Source: Streptomonospora nanhaiensis
GTDB lineage: Bacteria > Actinomycetota > Actinomycetes > Streptosporangiales > Streptosporangiaceae
Assembly: GCF_013410565.1 (NCBI RefSeq)
Contig: NZ_JACCFO010000001.1
Coordinates: forward strand, 5,518,001 to 5,582,000
Reading direction: 5' to 3'
DNA length: 64,000 nt
This document shows positions 24,433-33,752 of the stretch, piece after piece. A model generated the notes under the pieces. It did not search any database, was not told the DNA's origin, and saw only the letters and a program-made list of their open reading frames with translations. The translations under genes were made by a program, and so were the position numbers. Positions within the stretch are counted from its first letter, which is position 1. Each line of letters opens with the position of its first letter.

Positions 24433-24438
24433 TAGTGT
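24433..24438 (+). promoter_or_regulatory. -10 element of a leaderless nucleotidyltransferase transcript
   Basis: TAGTGT lies 7 bases before the ATG at 24446. No Shine-Dalgarno sequence is present. Confidence 0.6.
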
Positions 24439-24445
24439 CCGGCTC

Positions 24446-25174
24446 ATGAGTGGAGCCAACGCCCCCGTCCGCCAGGCCGTCATCCTCGCCGGCGGCCAGG
24501 CCACCCGCCTTCGCCCCTACACCGACACCCGCCCCAAGGCCATGGTCGAGGTCGCCGACCGCCCCATCATCGACTACCAGCTGGAATGGCTCGCCGGCCA
24601 CGGCGTGGAGCACGTGGTGGTGTCCTGCGGCTACAAGGCCGAGGTGCTGCGCGAGCACCTGGAAGGGCGGGCGGGCGGCCCCGAGATCACCCTGCTGGTC
24701 GAGGACGAGCCCCTGGGGCGCGGCGGCGCGCTGCGCTACGCCGCCTCGGGGCTGCGCGAGTCGGCCGACCCCTACTTCGCCCTCAACGGCGACGTGCTGA
24801 CCTGGTTCCCGCTGGACGAGTTCACCGCCTACCACCGCGCCAAGGGCGGGCTCGTCACCCTCGCCCTCGCCCAGTACCGCACGAGCTGGGGCATCGTCGA
24901 CGTCACCGACGACGGCGCCATCGAGGGCTTCACGCAGAGCCCGCTCCTGCCGTTCTGGATCAACGCCGGCGTCTACGTCTTCGAGCGCGCCGCCACCGGC
25001 CTGCTGCCCGAGAAGGGCGACCACGAGTCCAGCACCTTCCCCGACCTCGCCCGGCAGGGCCGCCTGTTCGGCTACCGCATCGACGGCTTCTGGCGCGGCG
25101 TCGACACCGTCAAGGACGTCAAGGAGGCCGGCGAGCAGATCCCCGCGCTGCGCGGGACGGCCCCGGCCGTCTGA
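24446..25174 (+). CDS. Sugar-1-phosphate nucleotidyltransferase family protein (242 aa)
   Basis: Transfers a nucleotide to a sugar phosphate to make an NDP-sugar. The GT-A-like nucleotide-binding start ILAGGQATRLRP (residues 13-24) and TRPKAMVEVADRPIIDYQ (lysine contact) are complete. The GEDEPLGRGGAL-type stretch, NGDVLTW (metal-binding Asp) and a final YRIDGFWRGVDTVKD, where product sugar and metal contacts lie, are also visible. There is no C-terminal left-handed beta helix, so it resembles mannose-1-phosphate guanylyltransferase or the ManC/RfbA small type rather than GlmU. The base and sugar specificity cannot be read from this. Leaderless start. A PtpB-like gene follows on the same strand with its own promoter. 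Confidence 0.88.
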   Translation: MSGANAPVRQAVILAGGQATRLRPYTDTRPKAMVEVADRPIIDYQLEWLAGHGVEHVVVSCGYKAEVLREHLEGRAGGPEITLLVEDEPLGRGGALRYAASGLRESADPYFALNGDVLTWFPLDEFTAYHRAKGGLVTLALAQYRTSWGIVDVTDDGAIEGFTQSPLLPFWINAGVYVFERAATGLLPEKGDHESSTFPDLARQGRLFGYRIDGFWRGVDTVKDVKEAGEQIPALRGTAPAV

Positions 25175-25280
25175 GGCCGGCGGGCGCCTGGGCGACCGGG
25201 CGGACGCGGGCGGGCGGAGGGCTGACACGGGCGGGGGCCGCGGCGCGGAGGGCGGCGCGGGGGACCGGACGGTTGGTCGG

Positions 25281-25286
25281 TATCGT
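25281..25286 (+). promoter_or_regulatory. -10 element of a leaderless phosphatase transcript
   Basis: TATCGT ends 7 bases before the GTG at 25294. No ribosome-binding site is present between them. Confidence 0.6.
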
Positions 25287-25293
25287 CGCATTC

Positions 25294-26076
25294 GTGACGA
25301 ACCAAGCCAGGGTTGTGCTCCCCACCGCGCCCAACTTCCGCGACCTCGGCGGCTACACCACGCACGACGGCGCCCGCGTGCGCCCGGGAGTGGCCTACCG
25401 CTCCGATGCCCTCCACCGCCTCAGCGACGACGACCTGCGCGCCCTGGGCGGCCTGGGCGTGCGCCAGGTCGTCGACCTGCGCACCGAGTTCGAGCGGCAG
25501 AGCAACCCCGACCGCGTCCCCGACGGCGCCGAGTACACCTCCCTGGACGTCCAGGGGGACCACTCCACCGGCGCCGACCTGGTCGCGGTGCTCTCCGACC
25601 CCGCCCGCGCCCGGACCGTCTTCGCCGACGGCGGCGCCGAGCGGTTCATGCACGACGTCAACCGGATCCTGGTCTCGGGCGCCGACGCCCGCGCCGGCTA
25701 CGCCGAACTCCTGCGCCGCGTCGCCGCGGGCCCCGGCGCCACCGTCTTCCACTGCAGCGCCGGCAAGGACCGCACGGGCTGGGGCGCGGCGCTGCTGCTG
25801 ACCCTGCTGGGCGTGCCGCGCGAGACGGTCTTCGCCGACTACCTGGCCAGCAACGGGCGGCTGGCCCACCTCCAGGAGTCCTTCCGCGCCGCCGTCGAGG
25901 GCGCCGGGGTCGACCTCGAACTCGTGTGGCCCATGGTGGAGTGCCGCACCTCCTACCTGGAGACCGCGTTCACCGAGGTCGAGAAGGTGTACGGGTCGTT
26001 CGGCGCCTACGCCGCCGAGGGGCTGGGCCTGGCGCCCGGGGACCTGGCGGCGCTGCGCGAGCGGATGCTGGAGTAG
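25294..26076 (+). CDS. Tyrosine/lipid phosphatase, PtpB-like (260 aa)
   Basis: The catalytic P-loop HCSAGKDRTG holds Cys154 and Arg160 (CX5R), and the family start NFRDLGGYTTHDGARVRPGVAYRSD with LVDLRTxxE matches the Mycobacterium PtpB / Y_phosphatase3 group. These remove phosphate from phosphotyrosine, phosphoserine/threonine or phosphoinositides, and the substrate here is unknown. No signal peptide. The start at 25294 is fixed by the motif start and the leaderless promoter. The stop codon lies inside a hairpin shared with the convergent gene. Confidence 0.9.
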   Translation: MTNQARVVLPTAPNFRDLGGYTTHDGARVRPGVAYRSDALHRLSDDDLRALGGLGVRQVVDLRTEFERQSNPDRVPDGAEYTSLDVQGDHSTGADLVAVLSDPARARTVFADGGAERFMHDVNRILVSGADARAGYAELLRRVAAGPGATVFHCSAGKDRTGWGAALLLTLLGVPRETVFADYLASNGRLAHLQESFRAAVEGAGVDLELVWPMVECRTSYLETAFTEVEKVYGSFGAYAAEGLGLAPGDLAALRERMLE

Positions 26077-26093
26077 CCGGCGCCGCCGGCTAC
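26073..26093. terminator. Bidirectional hairpin holding both convergent stop codons
   Basis: GTAGCCGGC (26073-26081), a 3-base loop, then GCCGGCTAC (26085-26093): a perfect 9-bp stem. The + strand TAG stop (26074-26076) and the - strand TAG stop (26090-26092) sit in opposite arms of the stem. It should end both transcripts. Confidence 0.6.
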
Positions 26094-27721
26094 AGGTCGG
26101 CCAGGCGGGCCGCCACGTCGTCCTCGCCGTCGGCGTCCTCGACCACCCCCATCAGGGTGCGCAGCACCGCCGGCCGGGTCTGGCCCCGGTCCAGCAGCCG
26201 CTCGGCCGCGCTCCACAGCTCCGGCGGATCGCCCTTCCACAGCCGCTCGGCCAGCCGCTCGTGGGCGTCCAGCGCCTCCTCGGTGGCGGCGGGGTCGGCG
26301 GCGGCCAGCGCGTCGGCGTGGTGGGTGGAGTGCTTGCCCTTGTGCTTGACCGGCGCGTGGTACTCGCCGAAGTGGTCCAGCCGCAGCAGCGCCCGCCGGC
26401 CCTCGCGGGTGGCCGGGTCGAACTCCTCGGCGGACTCCTCCAGCAGGTCGCCGGCCAGCAGCGGGAACGCGAACATGCGGCGGGGCAGCGCGGACAGGTC
26501 GCCGTCGGGGATCAGCCGGCGCACCACCTCCTGGCGCAACCCGAAGGACGACGCCATGTCGGGGTAGGAGGTGGTGAACGCCGAGGTGGCCTCCCACAGC
26601 GCGTCGAGGGTGGCGTTGACCGCCACCTCGGGCAGGCCGTGGCGCGGCCCGGCCCAGCGGATCCACGCGGCCAGCACGTGCGGCATCGCCTCGTGCTCCT
26701 CGGGCAGCAGGATCACCCGGCGCGGCAGCCAGCGCAGCAGGAACGCCTCGACCTTGCGCGGGCTGACCCGCAGCGGGCGGTCGCCGTCGACGTCGCAGCC
26801 GTAGGCGATGATGTGGTCGACGCAGCGGCTGGCGGCGTAGGAGTCGGAGAGGTCGGCGGCGGCGTCGGAGGCCAGGAACCGCGCCGCCAGCATCGCCCGC
26901 CGGTCCCGGCTGCGCGGGGGTCTCAGCTGTTCGCGCGGGTCGCGCGGCAGGCTGCGCAGGCGCGACCGGAGCAGGGCGTTGTGCGCGGCCAGCGAGCTGT
27001 CGGCCACGCTGAGCCCGGTGCCGTTGGCCAGGGCGCGGTCGGTGGAGTCCAGCGCGGAGTCCAGCAGCGCCCGCGCCCGCTCCAGCCGGATGGTGGAGAA
27101 CGTCGCCATGGGGTCGGCGCCGTCGGCCTGGGCGCGGCAGTGCGCGAGCAGCCGGTCGACCTTGGTGCTGACCCAGCAGTCGCGCAGCACCCCGCCGCTG
27201 TTGTGGTCGATGACCGCGATGAGCGCGTGGTCGGCGCCGTCGCCGGCGGCCGGGTCGTCGCGGCCGTCCTCGGCGCCGTAGCGGAACACGCAGATGACGT
27301 CGTCGGTGTCGCCGAACCGGTTGCCGGAGGTGTAGGCGGCCACCGGGCGGGCGCGGCCCAGCGCGTCGGCCCACACGGGGCGGTTGGTCCCCCGCTCGGC
27401 CAGGGCCGCCGCGCCCTTCTCGGCGAGTTCGCGCTGGTGCACCGAGGTGCCCAGAACCGCGATGCCCGTCAGCAGCGCCAGCCCGGCCGGGGTGCCGGAC
27501 TCGGCGGCGTGGGCGACCAGGCCCTCGCCGAACAGCCGGTCGACGTCGACGCCGGGCATGCGCCGCCCCCACCAGGAGCCGAGCATCTTGCTGACGCCGA
27601 CCTCGGCGTCGAGGGGATCGCGCATGGCGAGGAACGAGCGTGCCGCGCGCAGCATCTCGCTGAAGACATCGTCTGGCATGGAATCGGGGTCCGGCTGTTC
27701 TGGGAGGGGCGGTACGGACAT
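26090..27721 (-). CDS. Conserved-looking cytoplasmic protein, unknown function (543 aa)
   Basis: Not recognised. Mostly helical and soluble: no hydrophobic segment long enough for a membrane helix. Residues 1-15 are a Pro-rich start, then a helical domain, a strand-rich region around IAVIDHNSGGVLRDCWVS (residues about 170-190), and a long helical C-terminal half with Arg/Trp-rich turns and KHKGKHSTHHADAL. The ATG at 27721 is preferred: a -10-like TAGGCT lies 5 bases before it, whereas the upstream opening is low complexity. It is convergent with the PtpB-like gene. The frame has normal actinomycete codon bias (GC3 very high). Confidence 0.75.
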   Translation of the reverse strand: MSVPPLPEQPDPDSMPDDVFSEMLRAARSFLAMRDPLDAEVGVSKMLGSWWGRRMPGVDVDRLFGEGLVAHAAESGTPAGLALLTGIAVLGTSVHQRELAEKGAAALAERGTNRPVWADALGRARPVAAYTSGNRFGDTDDVICVFRYGAEDGRDDPAAGDGADHALIAVIDHNSGGVLRDCWVSTKVDRLLAHCRAQADGADPMATFSTIRLERARALLDSALDSTDRALANGTGLSVADSSLAAHNALLRSRLRSLPRDPREQLRPPRSRDRRAMLAARFLASDAAADLSDSYAASRCVDHIIAYGCDVDGDRPLRVSPRKVEAFLLRWLPRRVILLPEEHEAMPHVLAAWIRWAGPRHGLPEVAVNATLDALWEATSAFTTSYPDMASSFGLRQEVVRRLIPDGDLSALPRRMFAFPLLAGDLLEESAEEFDPATREGRRALLRLDHFGEYHAPVKHKGKHSTHHADALAAADPAATEEALDAHERLAERLWKGDPPELWSAAERLLDRGQTRPAVLRTLMGVVEDADGEDDVAARLADL

Positions 27722-27726
27722 TCCAG

Positions 27727-27732
27727 AGCCTA
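27727..27732 (-). promoter_or_regulatory. -10 element of a leaderless transcript (unknown 543-aa protein)
   Basis: On the minus strand TAGGCT lies 5 bases before the ATG at 27721; no Shine-Dalgarno sequence. Confidence 0.55.
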
Positions 27733-27948
27733 GGGCACCGCGCAGATGGCCAGGGTGGATCCGGAGGGCCGCGGCGCCGCCGGGCGGGGCCGCGCGCGTC
27801 CGCGTGCCTGGGCCGGAGAGGGCCGGACCTTCGCGCGGGCCTGGTCGGGGCGGGCGCGCGTGGGCCGCACCCCGCGGGTGTCCGGGCACGCCGGGGCGGC
27901 GGGCGCGGGCCGCGCGCGGCGCGGTGGTGGTGGTCGGGCGGGCGCGCG

Positions 27949-28179
27949 TCAGTGCGCGGCGGTGAGTCCGGACTGCGGAGCGGACTTCACCATCGCCTGC
28001 AGGTGCTCCCGGGCCACGCGCTCGACGAGGCCGGGGGTGACACTCAGGCCGAGGTGCTCGGCGCATTTCCAGGTGTCGTCGACGCAGCGTTCGACGCAGC
28101 GGCGCGACAGCGCCGCGAACTCGTGGTGAAGTTGGACGGCGACGCGGTGGAGATCGCTAACGGGATAAGTCTGGAGCAT
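27949..28179 (-). CDS. Small protein with Cys-rich helix, unknown function (76 aa)
   Basis: Not recognised. Two amphipathic helices; the central segment carries three Cys (CVERCVDDTWKC) within 13 residues, a spacing compatible with a bound metal or disulfide but not matching a zinc ribbon. GAGCGAGG is just before the ATG, quite close. A TTGACA -35-like hexamer (minus strand, 28251-28256) lies about 70 bases upstream with an AT-rich GAAATG at the 17-bp spacing. It is isolated between a 227-bp gap and the promoter region of the SpoIIE-type gene. Confidence 0.6.
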   Translation of the reverse strand: MLQTYPVSDLHRVAVQLHHEFAALSRRCVERCVDDTWKCAEHLGLSVTPGLVERVAREHLQAMVKSAPQSGLTAAH

Positions 28180-28638
28180 CCTCGCTCACGCCCTCTCACT
28201 GGCAGCGACTGGACGGCGACCTCCATCCATTTCACTTCGTTATGCCGGGGTGTCAACCCCCGCAAGGCGCCGCCTTAACGAGCCTTTGCGGCGTGCTTGC
28301 GCCATAGTGGTCCGCCTTCTTAAGGGTTTGCGGTCAGCGCGAATGGGCAGTCCCGCGTGCGGCCCGCACGCCCGGCCGGGCCGCGCCCACAAGGCCCGCA
28401 CGCGCGCCGAAGGGCGCGCGGACGGCCGCCCTCCGCGGTTTCGGACGGCGGTGCGGAGGGCGCGCGGCGGCGCCGCCGGACCGCATTTCCGCAGGACATA
28501 CCAAGCACGTTTCGGAAAACGGCCCCCCAAATCCGGCGCCCGACCGTAGGATGGGCGCGGCGGCGTATTATTTACCTTCCGCTATGAGCCCTGACTTTCC
28601 GCTGTGCCCGCGACCGACCGGCCGAGACGGTTGTGGCC
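28180..28638. other. Divergent intergenic region upstream of the SpoIIE-type phosphatase gene
   Basis: Contains the -35-like TTGACA (minus strand) at 28251-28256 and two less GC-rich stretches (about 28210-28250 and 28560-28600) that could hold promoters. No coding frame with support is seen. Confidence 0.45.
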
Positions 28639-28644
28639 TATGCT
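28639..28644 (+). promoter_or_regulatory. Probable -10 element upstream of the SpoIIE-type gene
   Basis: TATGCT ends 6 bases before a GTG at 28651 that opens a 68-codon frame. That frame ends TGA at 28855-28857, overlapping the TTG at 28854 (TTGA). Transcription from here gives either a roughly 200-base leader or a leaderless upstream reading frame. Confidence 0.45.
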
Positions 28645-28853
28645 GATGCGGTGGCGACCTCCGGCCGGTTGCCGCGGGGGCGGCCGGGATCGCCGCGACG
28701 TGGACGGCAGGTGAGTGACCGGGTGCCGTGCCCGCGACGCCCCCGACGTGCCGCTCCCGTCCCCGCAGCGGCCCGGACCACATTCGTTAAGCTTTCGGCG
28801 CTCGCACCGGCGAGCCCCCTCGAACGGGGGAAAGGACCCCGGAGGTGTCATTG

Positions 28854-30944
28854 TTGAGCACCGAGACGTCCGTCCCGCCCCCTCGCATGTCCAAGCTCGG
28901 CGCCGTCGACTCCGCGCTGATGGACGTCCTCCTGAGTGAGGCCCCGATCGGGTTCGCCCTCCTCGACTCCACCGGCCGCTTCCAGCGCGTCAACCGCACC
29001 CTGGCCGAGGTCTACGGGTGCGACACCGCCCAGTGCCGCGACCGCACCCCCGCCGAACTGCTCGACCGCGATCCCGACCGCATCGCGCACGAGTCCGCGG
29101 TCGCCGCCGTCCTCAGCGGCTCCGGCACCGTGCACAGCGAGCACCGCCTGGAGGGCGGCCCGCCCGACGCCTCCGGCCGCCCGCGCCAGTGGGCGCTGTC
29201 CTGGCACCCGGCCACCGGGGCCGACGGAACCGTCGAAGGCGTGGTGCTGATCGCCGTGGACTGCTCGGACCGCTTCAGCGCCGAGGTCGCCCTGCGCCGG
29301 AGCGAGGAGCGCTACCGCTCCCTGCTCACGGCCACCAACCAGGTCGTGTGGACCGCCGACGCCAACGGCGACGTCCAGGAGGACTGCCCCGACTGGCGCG
29401 TCATCACCGGCCAGACCGCCGAGCAGTACCTCGGGCGCGGCTGGCTCGACGCCGCCCACCCCGACGACCACGAGCAGGTCGCCCGCGCCTGGACCGACGC
29501 CGTCGCCGACCGCACCACCTTCGACGAGATCTTCCGGGTGCGCACCCAGTCCGGCGACTTCCGCTACTACCGCTCGCGGGCGGTGCCGATCATGCGCGGC
29601 GACACCCTGATGGAGTGGGTGGGCGCCCACAGCGACATCACCACCCAGCACGACGCCGACGACATGCGCCAGCGCCTCACCCAGCAGCTGGGCGAGGCCG
29701 CGCTGCGCACCGTGCGCCTGCAGAAGGCCACCTCCGACCTCGCCGAGGCGCTGACCGTCAGCGAGGTCGTGCAGGCCATGACCGAGATCGGGCAGTCCGC
29801 GGTGGGCGCCGACACCACCACCGTGGGCGAGCTGGACCGCGACAACCTCCGGCTGCACGTGCTGCGCGACGACTCCGCGGTGCGCGTCCCGGGCGGGCGC
29901 GTGGCCGCGGCCTCCGCCCAGGCCGACCTGCGCGTGGCCATGGAGACCGCGGTGCGCGAGCGCCGCCCCTTCATCGCCGGCAACCCCGCTGAGCTGCGCG
30001 AGCTGGTCGAGGACGACCCCGAGGTCCTGGCGTTCCTGCGCGAGACCGACGAACGCGCCTGGGTGGCGCTGCCCCTGCTGAGCGCCGGCCAGCCCATCGG
30101 CGCGCTGCGGTTCACCTTTTCGGCCGCCCGCGACATCTCCGACGAGGAGAAGGTCTTCCTTGAGGCGCTGGCCGGCCAGTGCGCGCTCGCCCTGGAGCGC
30201 GCCAAGCTGTTCGAGCGCGAGCACCGCACCGCCGAGGCGCTGCAGGCCAGCCTGCTGCCCGAGGACCAGGGCATCTCGATGCAGGCGTTCTACCGCTCGG
30301 GCACCCAGCACGTGCAGGTGGGCGGCGACTGGTACGACGCGTTCCCGCTGCCCGACGGCCGGATCGCCGGCGTGCTCGGCGACGTCATGGGCAAGGGCAT
30401 CAAGGCCGCCACCGGCATGAGCCGGGTGCGCAACGCGCTGCGGGCACTGGCCTTCAGCATGCCCGAACCCGCCGACGTGCTCACTGGCCTGGACCGCATG
30501 TTCGACGCCACCGAGGGGCTCGACCAGGTCACCACGCTCGTCTACTTCGTGCTCGACCCCGAGACCGGCCAGATCGACCTGAGCAACGCCGGGCACCCGC
30601 CGCCCCTGGTCGTGGGCGAGAACACCGAGCCCTGGCTGCTTGCCGCCGAGCCCGACACGCCGCTGGGCGTCAGCTCCGAGAGAGGCCACCACAAGTTTTT
30701 CGTCCAGCCCGGTAACACCGTGGTGCTCTACAGCGATGGACTTGTTGAGAACCGGAAGCGCGCCGTCGCCACCGGTCTTGAGGAACTTGTCACCGTAGCG
30801 TCCCAGGCGCGGCCGGAGGTGGTGGGCGACCCACAGCACATGCTCCAGTACCTTGTTGAGGGCATGCTCGCAGGGTATGAGCAGGACGACGACGTCACTC
30901 TGCTCGCCGTCCACCTCCCGGTGCTCGATACGGCACCGGAGTAG
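28854..30944 (+). CDS. PAS-PAS-GAF-SpoIIE (PPM) serine phosphatase (696 aa)
   Basis: Domains in order (approximate): PAS 1 (residues 20-140), PAS 2 (145-260, with [19 protein letters not shown]), a linker helix, GAF (285-450), then an RsbU/SpoIIE-type PP2C phosphatase (465-690). The last contains [35 protein letters not shown] and [11 protein letters not shown] (metal-binding Asp). Such proteins dephosphorylate anti-sigma factor antagonists and so switch stress sigma factors on in response to a signal sensed by PAS/GAF. No HATPase-kinase domain is attached. GGAGG (28841-28845) is well spaced from the TTG at 28854; the GTG at 28845 overlaps it and is unlikely. It precedes hrdB on the same strand. 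Confidence 0.88.
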   Translation: MSTETSVPPPRMSKLGAVDSALMDVLLSEAPIGFALLDSTGRFQRVNRTLAEVYGCDTAQCRDRTPAELLDRDPDRIAHESAVAAVLSGSGTVHSEHRLEGGPPDASGRPRQWALSWHPATGADGTVEGVVLIAVDCSDRFSAEVALRRSEERYRSLLTATNQVVWTADANGDVQEDCPDWRVITGQTAEQYLGRGWLDAAHPDDHEQVARAWTDAVADRTTFDEIFRVRTQSGDFRYYRSRAVPIMRGDTLMEWVGAHSDITTQHDADDMRQRLTQQLGEAALRTVRLQKATSDLAEALTVSEVVQAMTEIGQSAVGADTTTVGELDRDNLRLHVLRDDSAVRVPGGRVAAASAQADLRVAMETAVRERRPFIAGNPAELRELVEDDPEVLAFLRETDERAWVALPLLSAGQPIGALRFTFSAARDISDEEKVFLEALAGQCALALERAKLFEREHRTAEALQASLLPEDQGISMQAFYRSGTQHVQVGGDWYDAFPLPDGRIAGVLGDVMGKGIKAATGMSRVRNALRALAFSMPEPADVLTGLDRMFDATEGLDQVTTLVYFVLDPETGQIDLSNAGHPPPLVVGENTEPWLLAAEPDTPLGVSSERGHHKFFVQPGNTVVLYSDGLVENRKRAVATGLEELVTVASQARPEVVGDPQHMLQYLVEGMLAGYEQDDDVTLLAVHLPVLDTAPE

Positions 30945-31248
30945 GAGACCGTACGAAAGTCCGACACTTTGCCTAATAAGGTGGAGGAGCCATCAGCCCC
31001 GCTCCGGCGGGGGGTGGGTTCGAGGACCCGACGGTGGGGTTGGATCCGCGCACCGCGGAAAAAATCCTACTGGGCGGATGTGCCCAAACGCTAGAGAGGG
31101 CGCATACGCTGAAAAGAAGTCGGAGGTTCCCCGTCGTCCAGGCGGGGATGTCCCGGGCACGAGCCAGGAGAGAGCGCCACTCTCCCCGCACGGCTCAACG
31201 GGCCGCCGGGTCCAGCAATCTCGCCACACGTCCGTTCGAGAGGTGTTT
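30945..31248 (+). other. Intergenic region and leader of hrdB
   Basis: About 300 bases between the phosphatase and hrdB. It includes CGGGGTGG/CCGCCCC type pairings, AT-richer patches (about 30955-30985 and 31065-31110) and the ribosome-binding site GAGAGG at 31238-31243. I see no confident -35/-10 pair, although TAATAAGG (about 30974) is a candidate. No gene. Confidence 0.4.
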
Positions 31249-33018
31249 GTGTCACCTGCCAGTTCGACCCGCTCTAAGCAGCCGGACTCGCTGCACGAGC
31301 CCGTCATCCAGCAGTTGATCGAGCGTGGGCGGTCCCAGGGGTACCTTGAGCCCGAGGACGTTCGCCGTGCCTTTGAAGAGGCTGACATCCCGATGTCGCA
31401 GGCACAGGCCGTGCTGCGCAGCCTGACCAAAGAGGGCGTGACCCTGGTCGTGGGCGCCGAGGACTCCGCGCCGTCGCGGCGCAAGTCCGCGCGGCGCAAG
31501 CCGGCCCCCGCCAAGAAGCCGGCCGTCGCCAAGGCCAAGCGCGCGGCGGCGGCCCAGGAGCAGACCGACACCGTCACCGCGGTCGTCGACTCCGCCGCCA
31601 CCGCCCCCGCGGCCAAGAAGCGCGGCGCCGCGGCGTCGGCGCCGGAGGCCCCGGGCGACGACACGGCCGGTACCGAACCCGCCAAGAAGCCCGCCCGCAG
31701 GTCCGCGGCCAAGAGCACCACGGCCAAGGCCGGCGCGGCCAAGAAGACCAAGGCCGCCACCAAGGCCAAGGACGCGGCCGCCGGTCCCACCGCCGTGGCC
31801 CCGGCCGGGCCGGGCGACCCCGACAAGGTCGACGACGAGGTCGACGACGTCGTCCTGGACGTCAGCGACGACGACCTCGACCTTGAGGCCGCCGACGACT
31901 TCGAGGACACCGGCGTCGAGCTGGAGCTGGTCGAGGACCCCGACGACAAGTCCGCGGCGCCCGAGGGCCCCGTGGCCGGCTCCGGGGTCAAACCCGAGTC
32001 GGTGGGCATCCCCGAGAAGGCCGCCGCCAACACCTCCGAGGACGAGGCGTTCGTCCTCTACGACGATGACGACGACGCCCCGACCCCGCAGGTGGTCGCG
32101 GCCGGCGCCACCGCCGACCCGGTCAAGGACTACCTGAAGCAGATCGGCAACGTCGCCCTCCTCAACGCCGAGCAGGAGGTCGAACTCGCCAAGCGCATCG
32201 AGGCCGGCCTGTTCGCCGAGGAGAAGCTCGCCGACGAGGGCGACTCCCTCACCCAGGAGTTCCGCGACGAGCTGGAGTGGATCGCCGAGGACGGCGCCCG
32301 CGCCAAGAAGCACCTGCTGGAGGCCAACCTCCGGCTGGTCGTCTCGCTCGCCAAGCGCTACACCGGCCGCGGCATGCTGTTCCTGGACCTCATCCAGGAG
32401 GGCAACCTCGGCCTCATCCGCGCCGTCGAGAAGTTCGACTACACCAAGGGCTTCAAGTTCTCCACGTATGCCACGTGGTGGATCCGCCAGGCCATCACCC
32501 GCGCCATGGCCGACCAGGCGCGCACCATCCGCATCCCGGTGCACATGGTCGAGGTCATCAACAAGCTGGCCCGGGTGCAGCGGCAGATGCTGCAGGACCT
32601 CGGCCGCGAGCCCACTCCCGAGGAGCTGGCCCGCGAACTCGACATGACCCCCGAGAAGGTCGTCGAGGTGCAGAAGTACGGCCGCGAGCCGATCTCCCTG
32701 CACACCCCGCTGGGCGAGGACGGCGACAGCGAGTTCGGCGACCTCATCGAGGACTCCGAGGCGATCCAGCCCGGCGAGGCGGTCAGCTTCACGCTGCTGC
32801 AGGAGCAGTTGCACTCGGTGCTCGACACCCTCTCGGAGCGCGAGGCCGGCGTGGTCTCGATGCGGTTCGGGCTGACCGACGGCCAGCCCAAGACCCTGGA
32901 CGAGATCGGCAAGGTCTACGGGGTGACGCGCGAGCGCATCCGGCAGATCGAGAGCAAGACCATGTCGAAGCTGCGCCATCCGTCGCGGTCGCAGGTGCTC
33001 CGCGACTACCTCGACTGA
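31249..33018 (+). CDS. hrdB: Principal RNA polymerase sigma factor (HrdB/RpoD type, 589 aa)
   Basis: Directs RNA polymerase to housekeeping promoters. Region 1.1-like helices open the protein (about residues 10-75), followed by a Lys/Ala-rich low-complexity segment (about 80-190) and an acidic one (190-285), as in actinomycete HrdB. Regions 1.2-2.4 then contain [44 protein letters not shown], region 3, and region 4 ends [30 protein letters not shown], the hallmark C-terminus. The GTG at 31249 (GAGAGG upstream) gives a start matching the short Ser-rich N-terminus of family members. Its position near parE/parC is that of Streptomyces hrdB. Confidence 0.97.
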   Translation: MSPASSTRSKQPDSLHEPVIQQLIERGRSQGYLEPEDVRRAFEEADIPMSQAQAVLRSLTKEGVTLVVGAEDSAPSRRKSARRKPAPAKKPAVAKAKRAAAAQEQTDTVTAVVDSAATAPAAKKRGAAASAPEAPGDDTAGTEPAKKPARRSAAKSTTAKAGAAKKTKAATKAKDAAAGPTAVAPAGPGDPDKVDDEVDDVVLDVSDDDLDLEAADDFEDTGVELELVEDPDDKSAAPEGPVAGSGVKPESVGIPEKAAANTSEDEAFVLYDDDDDAPTPQVVAAGATADPVKDYLKQIGNVALLNAEQEVELAKRIEAGLFAEEKLADEGDSLTQEFRDELEWIAEDGARAKKHLLEANLRLVVSLAKRYTGRGMLFLDLIQEGNLGLIRAVEKFDYTKGFKFSTYATWWIRQAITRAMADQARTIRIPVHMVEVINKLARVQRQMLQDLGREPTPEELARELDMTPEKVVEVQKYGREPISLHTPLGEDGDSEFGDLIEDSEAIQPGEAVSFTLLQEQLHSVLDTLSEREAGVVSMRFGLTDGQPKTLDEIGKVYGVTRERIRQIESKTMSKLRHPSRSQVLRDYLD

Positions 33019-33752
33019 TCCCTCTGCCCACACCACCGACACCGTTGTGCTGACCGACCGCTGTGCTGACTGGGCGGGGACTCGCCGCCCGGTCCGCACC
33101 GCATCCGGTCGGTGCGGTGCGCGCCGTTCGTTCGTGCGGCCCGCCGCCCGTCTGCCATGCCGGGCGGCGGCCCTAACCACTGAGTCATCCAACCGCTGAG
33201 TTGCCCGGGCCGGCCCTTCCTGACCAAAGGGGACCGGCCCGGTCGCGCGTCTGCGACCTGTGCCCGCCGCGGCGACGGCGGGTGTGGCGACGCCCGCGAA
33301 GTGCCGCGGCGGACGAGGACGCTCCGTACGTCTTCCTCATCCGACGCGGACAATACTGCCGAGTGCGGTGTATGGCGGAGATAAAGGACTGAGACCCGTT
33401 CGTTATCAGCACGCGCGTTTCCCCGGGTCAGGAGGGGGTTCGGGGCCGCAGAGCGGATAATCGAACCGCTTCACCGGGCGGGCCGAACGGCGATCCGTGT
33501 CCGGTTTCGGGGGGCTTTCAGGGGGCCGCGGGCGGCGGCGGGCGTGAGGACTCCGCGAAGCGTGTAAGGCGTGTCGAGCGTACCCGGGGGCCGAAGGCGT
33601 GTCGGATCGTGCCGGGGCCGGGGCCGGGGCCCAGACCGGGGCTGGGGGCCGGGGGCGTGTGCGAGATGATCGGTGCTGGGGGACGGTCGCGGGGCAGGAG
33701 AGGTATCGGTTCGGGTTCGGGCGAGCCCGGCTCGGAGCCCTGCCGGTGCTGT
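33019..33752. other. Intergenic region after hrdB with a GC-rich hairpin
   Basis: The CCGGGCCGG / CCGGCCCGG inverted repeat (33205-33242, stem 9 bp plus flanking partial pairing, with CCCTTCC/AAAGGGG inside) is a plausible hrdB terminator. Further on are GGGGCC-rich stretches around 33605-33655. No supported gene. Confidence 0.5.

Noticed and set aside
24172-24435. Arg/Pro-rich frame at the end of the AAA+ gene
   Set aside because: Overlaps the end of the AAA+ gene in another frame with low complexity and no start signal.
28240-28587. Overlapping frames in the gap before the SpoIIE-type gene
   Set aside because: Arg/Ala/Pro-rich in several frames on both strands at once, the signature of non-coding GC-rich DNA.
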